In this document: piece after piece, positions 52,576-60,618 of the stretch | How positions within the stretch are numbered: position 1 is the first letter of the stretch | How the letters are laid out: each line of letters starts with the position of its first letter | Assembly (NCBI RefSeq): GCF_001612945.1 | Contig: NZ_BDBK01000008.1 | Location: 620,001 to 684,000 of the forward strand | DNA length: 64,000 nt | DNA from: Nocardia inohanensis NBRC 100128 | GTDB taxonomy: Bacteria; Actinomycetota; Actinomycetes; Mycobacteriales; Mycobacteriaceae | Direction of reading: 5' to 3' | Program-made: the position numbers and the translations under genes | The notes under the pieces: model-generated | What the model was told of the DNA's origin: nothing | The model's database searches: none | What the model saw: the letters and a program-made list of their open reading frames with translations, nothing else

Positions 52576-53174
52576 GCCGATGCGGTCGCCGCCGGACCGG
52601 TGAGCAGGCGTCGCACCCCCGGCCATTCCCCGGCCAGAATGCTGTAGAACACCGCATCGCGCCGCCGCCCGCCGGGCATGAAGTTGAAGCTGCGCAGCGT
52701 TCCTTCTTCCACCGCGCCGATATTGCGCAGCGCCCGCCGGGCACGAGTGTTGAGCTCGTCGGTCTTGAATTCGACGCGCAGCGCGCCCATGGTGTCGAAC
52801 GCGTGCTCGAGCAGCAGCAGCTTTGCCTGCCGGTTGTGGCCGCGCCCGCGGAAATCCGCGCCCAGCCAAGACCATCCGATCTCGAGGCGGCCGTCGGCCT
52901 CTGCCAGATTGCCGTAGCTCATGCTCCCGGCGACCCGACCAGCGGCCTTGTCGATGATGACGAACACGACCCTCCGGCCCGCCGCGTGGTCGTCCAGGCA
53001 GGTGTCGAAGAAACGCTCGAAATCATCGCGGGTCTCGACCAGTGTCACGAAGTAGCGCCAGATCTCGGCATCCATGGCCACCGCGCGCACCGCTTCCCGA
53101 TGGCTTTCGCTGATCGGCTCCATCCGCAGCTGCTCGTTCCCCAGCACCTGTTTCCCGATCTCGTTCCAGCTCAC
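52572..53174 (-). CDS. GNAT-family acyltransferase (RimJ/RimL-like)
   Basis: 200 residues. MEPISESHREAVRAVAMDAEIWRYF leads into a GNAT fold; GNLAEADGRLEIGWSWLGADFRGRGHNRQAKLLLLEHAF carries the acyl-CoA loop (short pieces GWSWLG and RGRGHN), followed by VEFKTDELNTRARRALRNIGAVEEG. GTG 53174 overlaps the ACP stop by four bases (GTGA), and its own stop overlaps the C45 start (ATGA). It probably acylates an amine or hydrazine of the pathway; related HAA-type clusters also carry acyltransferases. A protein N-terminal acetyltransferase is the fallback reading. Confidence 0.85.
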   Translation of the reverse strand: MSWNEIGKQVLGNEQLRMEPISESHREAVRAVAMDAEIWRYFVTLVETRDDFERFFDTCLDDHAAGRRVVFVIIDKAAGRVAGSMSYGNLAEADGRLEIGWSWLGADFRGRGHNRQAKLLLLEHAFDTMGALRVEFKTDELNTRARRALRNIGAVEEGTLRSFNFMPGGRRRDAVFYSILAGEWPGVRRLLTGPAATASA

Positions 53175-53440
53175 GCCGCACCGTCCGCGGGCGCGTACCG
53201 CGTCACCGTGTCGACGATGTCGCGCAGCGTGAGCATGCGGACGAGGTCGTCCTCGGTGAGCAGGGTCAGTTCGACACCGGCCCGGCCGCACACCGAAGTC
53301 AGCAAAACAATCTTGTTCAGTGAGGTGAGCCCGTAGGTCAGCACCAGGTCGCGGTCCGGATCCACCTGCTCGGGTGTCAGCTCGGCGACCGCGAGCGCGG
53401 CCAGCCGCCGGCGCGTGAACGCTTCGATATCAGGGTGCAT
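53171..53440 (-). CDS. Acyl/peptidyl carrier protein
   Basis: 89 residues, a four-helix carrier domain that is loaded by phosphopantetheine. The attachment site is Ser40 in YGLTSLNKI, matching the G-[LIV]-x-S-[LI] carrier pattern. It is a stand-alone carrier next to an AMP-dependent ligase that overlaps it by 11 bases, so the ligase very likely loads it. In azaserine- and triacsin-type pathways the N-N unit is processed as a carrier-bound thioester; the same is proposed here. Confidence 0.88.
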   Translation of the reverse strand: MHPDIEAFTRRRLAALAVAELTPEQVDPDRDLVLTYGLTSLNKIVLLTSVCGRAGVELTLLTEDDLVRMLTLRDIVDTVTRYAPADGAA

Positions 53441-54944
53441 GGATACCCTCCTGTGGGTCGTCGAGCGCGGTTCGGTACCGCGCGATCACGCGCTGGCGGC
53501 GTGGTTTGTACTGCGAGGTGAGCAGAGCGTTGTCGATGGTGAAGGGCTCCTCGGCCACCACGAGACGTGAGATCCGTTCGTCCGGCCGCGCGGCGAGATT
53601 CGCACGGGCGAGCTGCGCGGTGAGCGCGGCGATATCGGCGGGCATCGCGGCCGGGGACGCCACCGCGACCAGTTCGACTTCGGCGCGGCAGTACAGGACG
53701 CATGCGGCGATGCCGGTTCCGGCGTTCGTCAGGTTCTCCTCGATGGCCCGGGCGACGATCTTGCGCCCATTGCCCAGGATGATGGTGTCGTCGGCGCGCC
53801 CGAGGATGTACAGATAGCCGTCGGCGTCCAGGCGGCCGAGGTCCCCGGTGATCACGGTGCCGTCGGCCTCGAATACCTGTTGCGTCGCACCGGGTTCGGC
53901 GTACAGGTATCCCCGGCTCACCGGATATTCGGCGCGCACCCGCACAACACCCTCGTCATCGATCCGGACTTCCTTACCGGGCAGGACTTTTCCGACGCTG
54001 CCGGCTCGGACTGCGCCGGGATGGTTCTTGGCCACGATGCACGTCTCGTTGAGCCCGTAGCCTTCGAAGAGCGGCAGTCCCACCGCCTCGTAGAAGTCCA
54101 GCAGGGTCCGGCCCGCCGGCGCGGAACCGGTCCACAGGTAGCGGATCCGGTCGCCGAACACGCTGTTCGCCGCCGTGCGCAGCGCCGCGTCGCCGGTGCT
54201 GTCCGATGTGGCAGCCAGCTCCTCGATTTCGCGGCGCGCGGCCTCGAAGAAGGCGGGCACACCCATGACGCCGGTCGGGCGGATCGAGGCCATGACCGCG
54301 AATACCGAGGTGTGGGTGCAGATCGTGACGTCGTGCCCGTGGGCGAGGGCCGAATAGATCCAATAGCGCTGCTGCAACAGCGACAAGGGAAGGAAGATCA
54401 GCAGATTGTCGCCGGGCCCGTGCGCGAACAGCTGCTGGACGGCGGCCATCGAACTCGCGACACTGCCCGCCGTCGCACCGAGCCCCTTGGGGATGCCGGT
54501 GCTGCCGGAGGTGAATTTGATCGTGATCACGTCGTCGGTCGCGTACCGCACCGCGGGCGGAACTTCCGGTTCGACACCACCGCACAGCTTTTCGATATCA
54601 CCGATGGGCCAGACGCCAGGTGTATCGACGGGGATGTCGGTGAACAGCGCCCGCAACCCGTAGCGCGCGAGCAGTTCCGCGGAAGGCGTGAACTTGCCCG
54701 GCTCCAATGCGGCCGTCTGGATGCCCAACCGCAGGGCGGCGAGGTCGAGCAGCACCCATTCCAGCCGGTTGGCGGCGAGGATGCCGATACGGTCCCCGGG
54801 GCCGAGGCCGATCGCACGCAGATACCCCGCGACCCGGCCCGCCCGATCGTGGAGTTCCCGCAATGAAATGCTCTGCCGCGCGGTGAGAGTCGCGATGTGG
54901 ATGCGACCGCTCGTGGGCGGCGGCGCGATCACGATATCGATCAC
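53430..54944 (-). CDS. AMP-dependent acyl ligase (carrier-loading adenylation enzyme)
   Basis: 504 residues of the ANL superfamily. The phosphate-binding loop is IKFTSGSTGIPKG; YGLNETC (A5), ITGDLGRLDADGYLYILGR (A7/A8) and a lysine in SQYKPRRQR (A10) follow. It activates a carboxylic acid as an adenylate and passes it to a thiol. The neighbouring carrier protein suggests that the acceptor is its phosphopantetheine arm. If the cluster makes hydrazinoacetic acid, that acid is the natural substrate. GTG 54944 overlaps the cupin-MetRS stop (GTGA). Confidence 0.9.
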   Translation of the reverse strand: MIDIVIAPPPTSGRIHIATLTARQSISLRELHDRAGRVAGYLRAIGLGPGDRIGILAANRLEWVLLDLAALRLGIQTAALEPGKFTPSAELLARYGLRALFTDIPVDTPGVWPIGDIEKLCGGVEPEVPPAVRYATDDVITIKFTSGSTGIPKGLGATAGSVASSMAAVQQLFAHGPGDNLLIFLPLSLLQQRYWIYSALAHGHDVTICTHTSVFAVMASIRPTGVMGVPAFFEAARREIEELAATSDSTGDAALRTAANSVFGDRIRYLWTGSAPAGRTLLDFYEAVGLPLFEGYGLNETCIVAKNHPGAVRAGSVGKVLPGKEVRIDDEGVVRVRAEYPVSRGYLYAEPGATQQVFEADGTVITGDLGRLDADGYLYILGRADDTIILGNGRKIVARAIEENLTNAGTGIAACVLYCRAEVELVAVASPAAMPADIAALTAQLARANLAARPDERISRLVVAEEPFTIDNALLTSQYKPRRQRVIARYRTALDDPQEGIHAP

Positions 54945-56953
54945 GGCGCTACCGTTTCGGCCAGTGCCTGCCGCATGTCCACCGGTGCGAAGAACCCGTT
55001 GCCGGACAACCGGATCGGCGTACCCGCCGCCACCGGATCCACCCCGTGCGGCCATTGCCGAGGACCGCGCTCCCCCAGCGCCTCGGCCAGCCGATCGGCG
55101 AAGCGAGGCATGACGGGGTTCGCCACGGCGGCCAGCAGCTTCGCGGCGGTCAATTCGAGGGTGATCGCTGTCCGAGTTTCGCTCTCCAGATATTCGCTCT
55201 CTTGAAGGCGGCTCTCGGTGGCCGCGAAAGCCCGTGCGTCGCTCACAATTCCGTCCAATTCCGCTGCCGCGCCACGCAGGGTGAATCCGTCCGGCCCGAG
55301 CGCATCGGTGACGGCGTCGAGGCGAATGCGCAAGCGGCGCACGAAGGCGAGATGGCTCGCGGTCCAGTTCCCCGCTTCCGGTGCGACGCCCCCGTATCGG
55401 TGATCGACCCGGTCGCCGAGCTCGCCGAGCCAGCGCTGCCAGGCCCCGATGAGTACCTCGTCCCGCACCCGTTCGTATTCCGCCATGGTGAAATCGGTGC
55501 GCTCGTGTTCGGCGCGAGTACGCGCGAGGAAGAACCGCACCGCGTCCACGCTGCCGGGATTCAGAATCTCCTTGCCCCAGATCGCATGCCGACGACTGGT
55601 GGAGAATTTCGCTCCGTCGAGCAGATAGAACTCGTTGACGTGATAGTCGATATCGGGCTGCCAGCCGGGAAAGGCGAGCGCATACAGAGCCGGATACAAG
55701 ATCGAGTGATAGAAGCTGTTATCATAGCCGAAGAAGTGCACGATCTTCCAGTCCTGCTGTGGCGCAGCGGCTTTCCATCGTTGCCCGATGCGCTCGCCGA
55801 GTCTCTGAATGCCGTGCAGGAAGCCGAAAGACATTTCCGGCCAGACCCAGATGACCTGCCCCGCACCTTCCGGTTCGGCCGGCGCCACTCCCCAATCACC
55901 CGGATGGCTGACAGCGATATCCAGTCGTGCCCGGCGGAAAACCCGGTCGGTCAACTGTCGCAGCCGAGCGGGCACGCGACCAATGCGCTGATGCGCCAGC
56001 ACTGTCGCGCGCAGCTCGTGCAGCGGCATCATGAAGCGGGTGACCGTGCTCGCCGCCGCCGGACGGCCCGAGGCGACCGCGACCGGTGCGCTCAGGTCGG
56101 CCACGGTGTTCGGCTCACCGCACTCCTCGCAGATATTGCCGCGCGTCGGTGCGTTGCAGGCCGGGCAGCCACCGGCGACGTCGACCTCGTAGAGGTAACC
56201 CCCGTCCGCGGGATCGATCAGCGCCGGGCCCGCGGTCGGCGTGACCCGACCGGAAGCCACCAGCGCGGAAAAGAACTTGCGAAGTCCCGCACGGTATTCC
56301 GGGTCGGTCCCGGTCACCGTGTACTGATCCGGTTCGATGTCCATCAGCGCGAGGGTGGCCGCGATCTCGGCGCTGTATTGCGCGGCGACCTCGGCTGGTT
56401 CCCGCCCTTCCCGGCAGGCCAGCTCGCGCACATAACTCTGGAAGTCGTCACTGCCGGTGAGATGCCAGGCCCGCTGCCCGTTCATCCGTTGGAACCGGAC
56501 GTAGGCGTCGGCCCCCAGATAGGGACCGGACAAATGCCCAAGATGCAGATCCCCGTTCGGCGTCGGCGGCGTGGAGCAGACGAAGACCGGGCGATCTGAG
56601 AAGCTCGGCCGGGCGGTGGCGCGCACCGCGACATCGACCTGATCGCCGTCGCGCCAATACTGTGTGACGAACACCAGATCGTCATCGCCCACGTTCGCGA
56701 GCACATGCGGTTCGAAGGGCTCGAACACCGCCACGGTGCCGGTGCCAGCCGGGGTCCGATGCTCGTTCACCACGAATTCCCCGGTGCCGGAAACGATGAT
56801 GATCTGCTCGGTCTCATCGTGCCGATGACTGAGCGTGCGCCCGCCCGGCGGCACCCGCCCCCACGCGGCCGCAGTGGCGAGCCCGTCGATGCCGCCCATC
56901 CCGATGCCGAAGGCCGCAGTGAGCGTGTCGGGGTCGTATCGGCGAATGATCAT
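54941..56953 (-). CDS. Cupin-methionyl-tRNA-synthetase-like fusion, N-N bond-forming enzyme
   Basis: 670 residues with two domains. Residues ~1-112 are a cupin with metal ligands His43, His45, Glu49 (SHRHDETE) and His83 (EPFEPHVLAN). Residues ~118-670 are a class I MetRS-like domain: HLGH at 137-140 for HIGH, a zinc knuckle Cys263/266/275/278, HFFGYDNSFYH and KFSTS at 449-453 for KMSKS. The same unusual fusion (Spb40 of s56-p1, Tri28 of triacsin) is known to join N6-hydroxylysine and glycine: the MetRS part activates the hydroxylamine product or amino acid with ATP and the cupin makes the N-N bond. A lysine-N-hydroxylase gene and a FAD oxidase gene lie directly upstream. It is therefore not the housekeeping synthetase. 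ATG 56953 overlaps the preceding stop (ATGA). Confidence 0.92.
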   Translation of the reverse strand: MIIRRYDPDTLTAAFGIGMGGIDGLATAAAWGRVPPGGRTLSHRHDETEQIIIVSGTGEFVVNEHRTPAGTGTVAVFEPFEPHVLANVGDDDLVFVTQYWRDGDQVDVAVRATARPSFSDRPVFVCSTPPTPNGDLHLGHLSGPYLGADAYVRFQRMNGQRAWHLTGSDDFQSYVRELACREGREPAEVAAQYSAEIAATLALMDIEPDQYTVTGTDPEYRAGLRKFFSALVASGRVTPTAGPALIDPADGGYLYEVDVAGGCPACNAPTRGNICEECGEPNTVADLSAPVAVASGRPAAASTVTRFMMPLHELRATVLAHQRIGRVPARLRQLTDRVFRRARLDIAVSHPGDWGVAPAEPEGAGQVIWVWPEMSFGFLHGIQRLGERIGQRWKAAAPQQDWKIVHFFGYDNSFYHSILYPALYALAFPGWQPDIDYHVNEFYLLDGAKFSTSRRHAIWGKEILNPGSVDAVRFFLARTRAEHERTDFTMAEYERVRDEVLIGAWQRWLGELGDRVDHRYGGVAPEAGNWTASHLAFVRRLRIRLDAVTDALGPDGFTLRGAAAELDGIVSDARAFAATESRLQESEYLESETRTAITLELTAAKLLAAVANPVMPRFADRLAEALGERGPRQWPHGVDPVAAGTPIRLSGNGFFAPVDMRQALAETVAP

Positions 56954-58122
56954 GCGGGACACTCCCGTTCGGCGGCGGGCTCGGCGGGCAAGCCAAGCGG
57001 ATCGGCGGCCTCGGCGGCCACGTCGGCGGAAAGGCCAAACAAGTTGCAGGTCTCGGCGGGCAGGTCGGCGGCCTCGGCGGGCGGGTCGGCGGTCTCGGCG
57101 TGTAGGCCGAGCAGGTCGGCGGTCTCGGCGGCGATGGCAGGGCCGAGGCGGTAGCCGGAGCCGTTCGCGGCCCCGGCGAAGACGACGCGGCGGTCCCGGG
57201 GTGAGCATCGCACCACCGGTTCACGGTCGGGGCTGTAGGCATCGCAGAACGCCCGGCCGGAGACGGTGTGCGGGATCAGCCCGGGCGCGTATTTCGCCAG
57301 AATGCGTTGTCCGGCAGTCAGATCCGCCGCGGTCACCCCGGTCGGCGGATCGTCGGGCATCACGTCCCATATGTCGCTGGTGTAGCTGAACAACCAGTGG
57401 CCGCGTTCGGACAGCGGCAGGAGGAACGCGTCCTCGGCGTCGAAGATCACGGCTGGGTCCTCCGCCGCCGGGACCCGGTCGATGTGCAGGGCGACGACGC
57501 GTTTCACGCGAATGTCGAACGGCGCGAGAAACTCCTGCCACGCCGGTGCCCCGATCCATGGGCCGGGCGCGAGCACCACGCGGCCCGCGAGCACGTCGCG
57601 GCCGGTGCCCAGCCGCAGCAGCATGCCCGCCGGACGCGGTTCGACGGCCAGCACCCGCACGCCCTCGTGAATGCGCACGCGGGAACGGATTTCGCGCGCG
57701 ATCCCCCGGGCGACGGCATCGACCTCGGCATGGGCGCAGGTGCCGTGCCATGCGCGATATCCGCCGGGGCAAGTCACCAGGTCACTCCGAATAGCAGGCA
57801 CCGCGCGCAGCGTCGCACCGTCGAGATACCGTGTGCGAAGCCCGGATTCAGCTGCGGCGGGGGCGATGACGGTCATCGGCAGCACCCTCCGTTCGTCGGC
57901 GTAGTACCGCCGCCCGTAGGCCGCCATGCGCCGCACGCGCGCGCTGTGACCGCGCGGGATGTCCAGTCCGGCCGAGTGCCGGGTCGCGCCGCCGCCGATC
58001 GTGCCGCGGTCCACCATCATGATGTCCAGTTCGGGGCGGCGGGCGGCGATCTCGGCCGCGATCAGGCAGCCGAGCACGCCGGCCCCGGCGATCACGATGT
58101 CCACCGTCGTCGGATCGCTCAT
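56950..58122 (-). CDS. FAD-dependent oxidoreductase (DAO/glycine-oxidase type)
   Basis: 390 residues of the D-amino-acid-oxidase superfamily. The FAD motif is IVIAGAGVLGCLIAAE, with the acidic residue in MMVDRG and GGGATRHSAG after it; YSPDREPVV and FAGAANGSGYRLGP form the C-terminal flavin site. In hydrazinoacetic-acid clusters an enzyme of this kind oxidises the lysine-glycine hydrazine and releases hydrazinoacetic acid plus 2-aminoadipate semialdehyde; that role is inferred. The last ~60 residues are an odd Ala/Glu/Asp-rich tail made of AETAD/AEAAD repeats with LLGL, LFGL and LGLP. Both ends overlap neighbours by four bases. Confidence 0.9.
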   Translation of the reverse strand: MSDPTTVDIVIAGAGVLGCLIAAEIAARRPELDIMMVDRGTIGGGATRHSAGLDIPRGHSARVRRMAAYGRRYYADERRVLPMTVIAPAAAESGLRTRYLDGATLRAVPAIRSDLVTCPGGYRAWHGTCAHAEVDAVARGIAREIRSRVRIHEGVRVLAVEPRPAGMLLRLGTGRDVLAGRVVLAPGPWIGAPAWQEFLAPFDIRVKRVVALHIDRVPAAEDPAVIFDAEDAFLLPLSERGHWLFSYTSDIWDVMPDDPPTGVTAADLTAGQRILAKYAPGLIPHTVSGRAFCDAYSPDREPVVRCSPRDRRVVFAGAANGSGYRLGPAIAAETADLLGLHAETADPPAEAADLPAETCNLFGLSADVAAEAADPLGLPAEPAAERECPA

Positions 58123-59423
58123 GACGGCAGCGACTTTCCGGGTTTGGTGGACCATTCGACGAAGGCCGCCAACTGGTCTCGCCCGCGCTCGCCGCGTATA
58201 CGGTCGATGATCCGCCCGCTGCGCCAGGCGTTCAGGCTCAGGTTCGGGTCGGCGAGCCCGCGTTGTCCCCGCACCGCGTTCTGCAAGAAGATGTTCCGGT
58301 CCGGCGGCCCGTCCCAGCGCACCGCGAAGTCGGCGTCCACGGCGTACTCCGCGCCGTCTCGTTCGAGGCGATCCGCCAGTGGCGCGAGGAAATCGAGGGC
58401 GGCGGGGCGATATCCGGTGGCCCATACGATCAGGTCCGTCTCGAAATGCTCGAGCAGGTCCGTCTCGTCGCGATGCCGCACCGCGACCATCAGCTGCTCG
58501 CCCACCCGGGTCACGTCCACGACGTCCCGGTTCGGGTACAGCCCGATGACCTCTTCCCGGCGTTCGACGAAGCGGTGCAGGTACAGCCGCTGGTAGAGCT
58601 CGCGCGCGGTGCGTTCGGAGATGCCGTCGCTGGCCAGGTTCTGTTCCCGGTTGAACGCCGCGCGCGTCGCGGGTTCGAGCCCGTAGAAGTGATCGGCGTG
58701 GCAGGGCATGAAGAACTCGTTGGTGAAGGGCGAGTCGTCGATGGGAAAGAAGTTGCGCCGCCGCGACACCCACACCAACTCGCGCGGGAGTTCGGGTCCG
58801 CGCCGCGAGAGCAGATCCAGGACCGCTTCCGCGCCGGACTGCCCGCCGCCGATCACCACCACGCGGCGACCGCCGACCGAGGCGGCCCGCTCACCGAAGT
58901 CGGCGACGTGGAATTGGTTGCGCCCGAGCTGATCCCGCGCGAAGTACGGCACCCACGGCGTCGTCCCGACCCCGGCGACGATATTGTCGGCGGTCAGCAC
59001 ACGCTTGCTGGTGTGCACGGTGAAGGTGGTGTCGAAGTCGACCGCGAGCACTTCCTCACCGAACACGATGCGAGGGTTGCGGCGGCTCGCCCACTCCAGG
59101 TAGTTGCGGTATTCGCGCCGGGGCACGCTGTCGAAGCGCGCGTTCAGGAAGTGGTAGATGCGGCCCTGATCGTGCAGATAGTTCAGGAACGACCAGGGAT
59201 TGGTGGGATCGTGCAGGGTGACCAAGTCTTTGAGCGGCGAGACCTGGAGTTCCGCCCCGCTCACGAGTTGCCCTTCGTGCCAGCCGAATTCGGCTTTGCG
59301 GTCGAGGAACAGGTGCGGAATCCCGGGATGCCGGTGCAGCAGGGCGGCCAGGGAGAGATTGGCCGGTCCCACCCCGATGCCGAGGCAGGCGTAATGCGCC
59401 GGGCGCGAATCACTCTGTGTCAT
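58119..59423 (-). CDS. L-lysine/L-ornithine N-monooxygenase (SidA/IucD family)
   Basis: 434 residues of the flavin N-hydroxylating monooxygenases. FAD-binding LGIGVGPANLSLAALL, the substrate segment LQVSPLKDLVTLHDPTNPWSF, the NADPH motif VVIGGGQSGAEAVLDL and the ATGY motif in VWATGYRP are all present. It hydroxylates the side-chain amine; lysine is most likely given the cupin-MetRS partner (Spb38/Tri26-type), although siderophore-type ornithine enzymes look alike. ATG 59423 starts 14 bases inside the ACAD gene. No siderophore synthetase is present in the window. Confidence 0.93.
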   Translation of the reverse strand: MTQSDSRPAHYACLGIGVGPANLSLAALLHRHPGIPHLFLDRKAEFGWHEGQLVSGAELQVSPLKDLVTLHDPTNPWSFLNYLHDQGRIYHFLNARFDSVPRREYRNYLEWASRRNPRIVFGEEVLAVDFDTTFTVHTSKRVLTADNIVAGVGTTPWVPYFARDQLGRNQFHVADFGERAASVGGRRVVVIGGGQSGAEAVLDLLSRRGPELPRELVWVSRRRNFFPIDDSPFTNEFFMPCHADHFYGLEPATRAAFNREQNLASDGISERTARELYQRLYLHRFVERREEVIGLYPNRDVVDVTRVGEQLMVAVRHRDETDLLEHFETDLIVWATGYRPAALDFLAPLADRLERDGAEYAVDADFAVRWDGPPDRNIFLQNAVRGQRGLADPNLSLNAWRSGRIIDRIRGERGRDQLAAFVEWSTKPGKSLPS

Positions 59424-60618
59424 GGGCGTCCTCGTTCCGGATCGTGGCGCTTCGATGGCCGAGCGTGGCGGCGATGCTCGCGCGCAGCACCTCCGAAGCA
59501 CCCTCGTAGAGGCGCAATGAGCGGATCTGCCGGTAGAGCCGCTCGGTCACGCTGTCCTTGACCAGACCCGAAGCCCCGCAGATCTGTACGGCCGCGTCGA
59601 CGACGCGCTGCGCGTGCTCGGTGGCGTGTAGTTTCGCGACCGCGCCCCGGGTCGCGAACGCCGGCGTGTTCCGGTCGCCCTCCCAGGCGGCGCGTGCCAC
59701 CAGCAGCGCCGCCGCCTCCAACGCGACCTGGCTGTCGGCCAGGGTGGCGCGCACGGTGGGCAGATCCCACAGCGTGCCGCCGTAGGCTTTCCGGTCGCGG
59801 GCGTGCGCGAGGGCGGTGTCGCTGGCGCGGCGGCCGAAGCCGATCGCGGCGGCTCCCACCGTCATCCGGAAGCGTTCGAGCAGGTCCAAGGCGATGAGGA
59901 AACCGCCGCCCACCTCGCCGAGCACGGCGTCCGCGGGCACTTCGCACTGCTCGAATTCGATCCGGGCGAACGAGCGCGGCGCGACCAGGTCGATGGGCCG
60001 CACCCACAGGCCCGGGGTGGCGGCCGGAATCAGGAAGGCAGTCAACCCCAATGCCCCCGCGCCGCCGGTGCGCGCGACGACACAGAACACATCGGCGAGC
60101 GTGCCGTGCGCGATCCAGGTCTTGTGGCCGTCGAGGACGAACCCGCCGCGCCGGGCGCGCGCGGCCAGTTCCACGGCGGCGATGTCGGAGCCCGCCGCGT
60201 CCTCGGAGAGGGCGAAGCCCCCGATCAGTTCGCCGCGCGAGAGCGGCGGTAGCCAGCGCTGCCGCTGTGCGGTGCTGCCGTGCCGCCGGATCGGGGTGGC
60301 GGCCAGCGCCTGGATGGCGAAGGCATGGTCGGCGAGATCCTCTGTGTAGGCCAGGATCTCGCGCAGTACGCACAGTCCGCGCAGGTCCATCGCCGTGTCC
60401 GGTTCGGCCAGGAAGGTCAGCCAGCCGGCCGCGCCGAGTTCACGAATGATGGTGCGGCCCATCGCGTCCGGGTCGCCGGCTGGCACCCGCGCCCAGAGCC
60501 GGTCGTGCTCGGCGCACCAGCCGTCCATGGCGATGGCCAGTTCGCGGTGCCGCCGGTCGTAGAACGGGAGCGCGAGCAGGTCCGGATCGTAGGCGGGCGT
60601 GCGGGATTCAGTTCGCAT
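59410..60618 (-). CDS. Acyl-CoA dehydrogenase homologue
   Basis: 402 residues, a FAD enzyme with the ACAD fold: ALSEDAAGSDIAAVE (flavin/substrate loop), KTWIAHGTLADVF, the helical C-terminal domain and LYEGASEVLRAS, where the glutamate is the catalytic base in short-chain ACADs. In a pathway with an N-N unit on a carrier protein such an enzyme could dehydrogenate the hydrazine or the acyl chain (hydrazine to hydrazone or diazo has been proposed for relatives). It is translationally coupled to both neighbours. Housekeeping beta-oxidation is less likely in this context. Confidence 0.9.
   Translation of the reverse strand: MRTESRTPAYDPDLLALPFYDRRHRELAIAMDGWCAEHDRLWARVPAGDPDAMGRTIIRELGAAGWLTFLAEPDTAMDLRGLCVLREILAYTEDLADHAFAIQALAATPIRRHGSTAQRQRWLPPLSRGELIGGFALSEDAAGSDIAAVELAARARRGGFVLDGHKTWIAHGTLADVFCVVARTGGAGALGLTAFLIPAATPGLWVRPIDLVAPRSFARIEFEQCEVPADAVLGEVGGGFLIALDLLERFRMTVGAAAIGFGRRASDTALAHARDRKAYGGTLWDLPTVRATLADSQVALEAAALLVARAAWEGDRNTPAFATRGAVAKLHATEHAQRVVDAAVQICGASGLVKDSVTERLYRQIRSLRLYEGASEVLRASIAATLGHRSATIRNEDAHDTE

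Noticed and set aside
54941-56953. Housekeeping methionyl-tRNA synthetase (metG)
   Set aside because: The N-terminal cupin, the overlap with a biosynthetic operon and the N-hydroxylase neighbour argue for a pathway enzyme.
58119-59423. Hydroxamate siderophore cluster
   Set aside because: No NRPS, no IucA/IucC-type synthetase and no siderophore transporter are present; the cupin-MetRS partner points to N-N chemistry instead.
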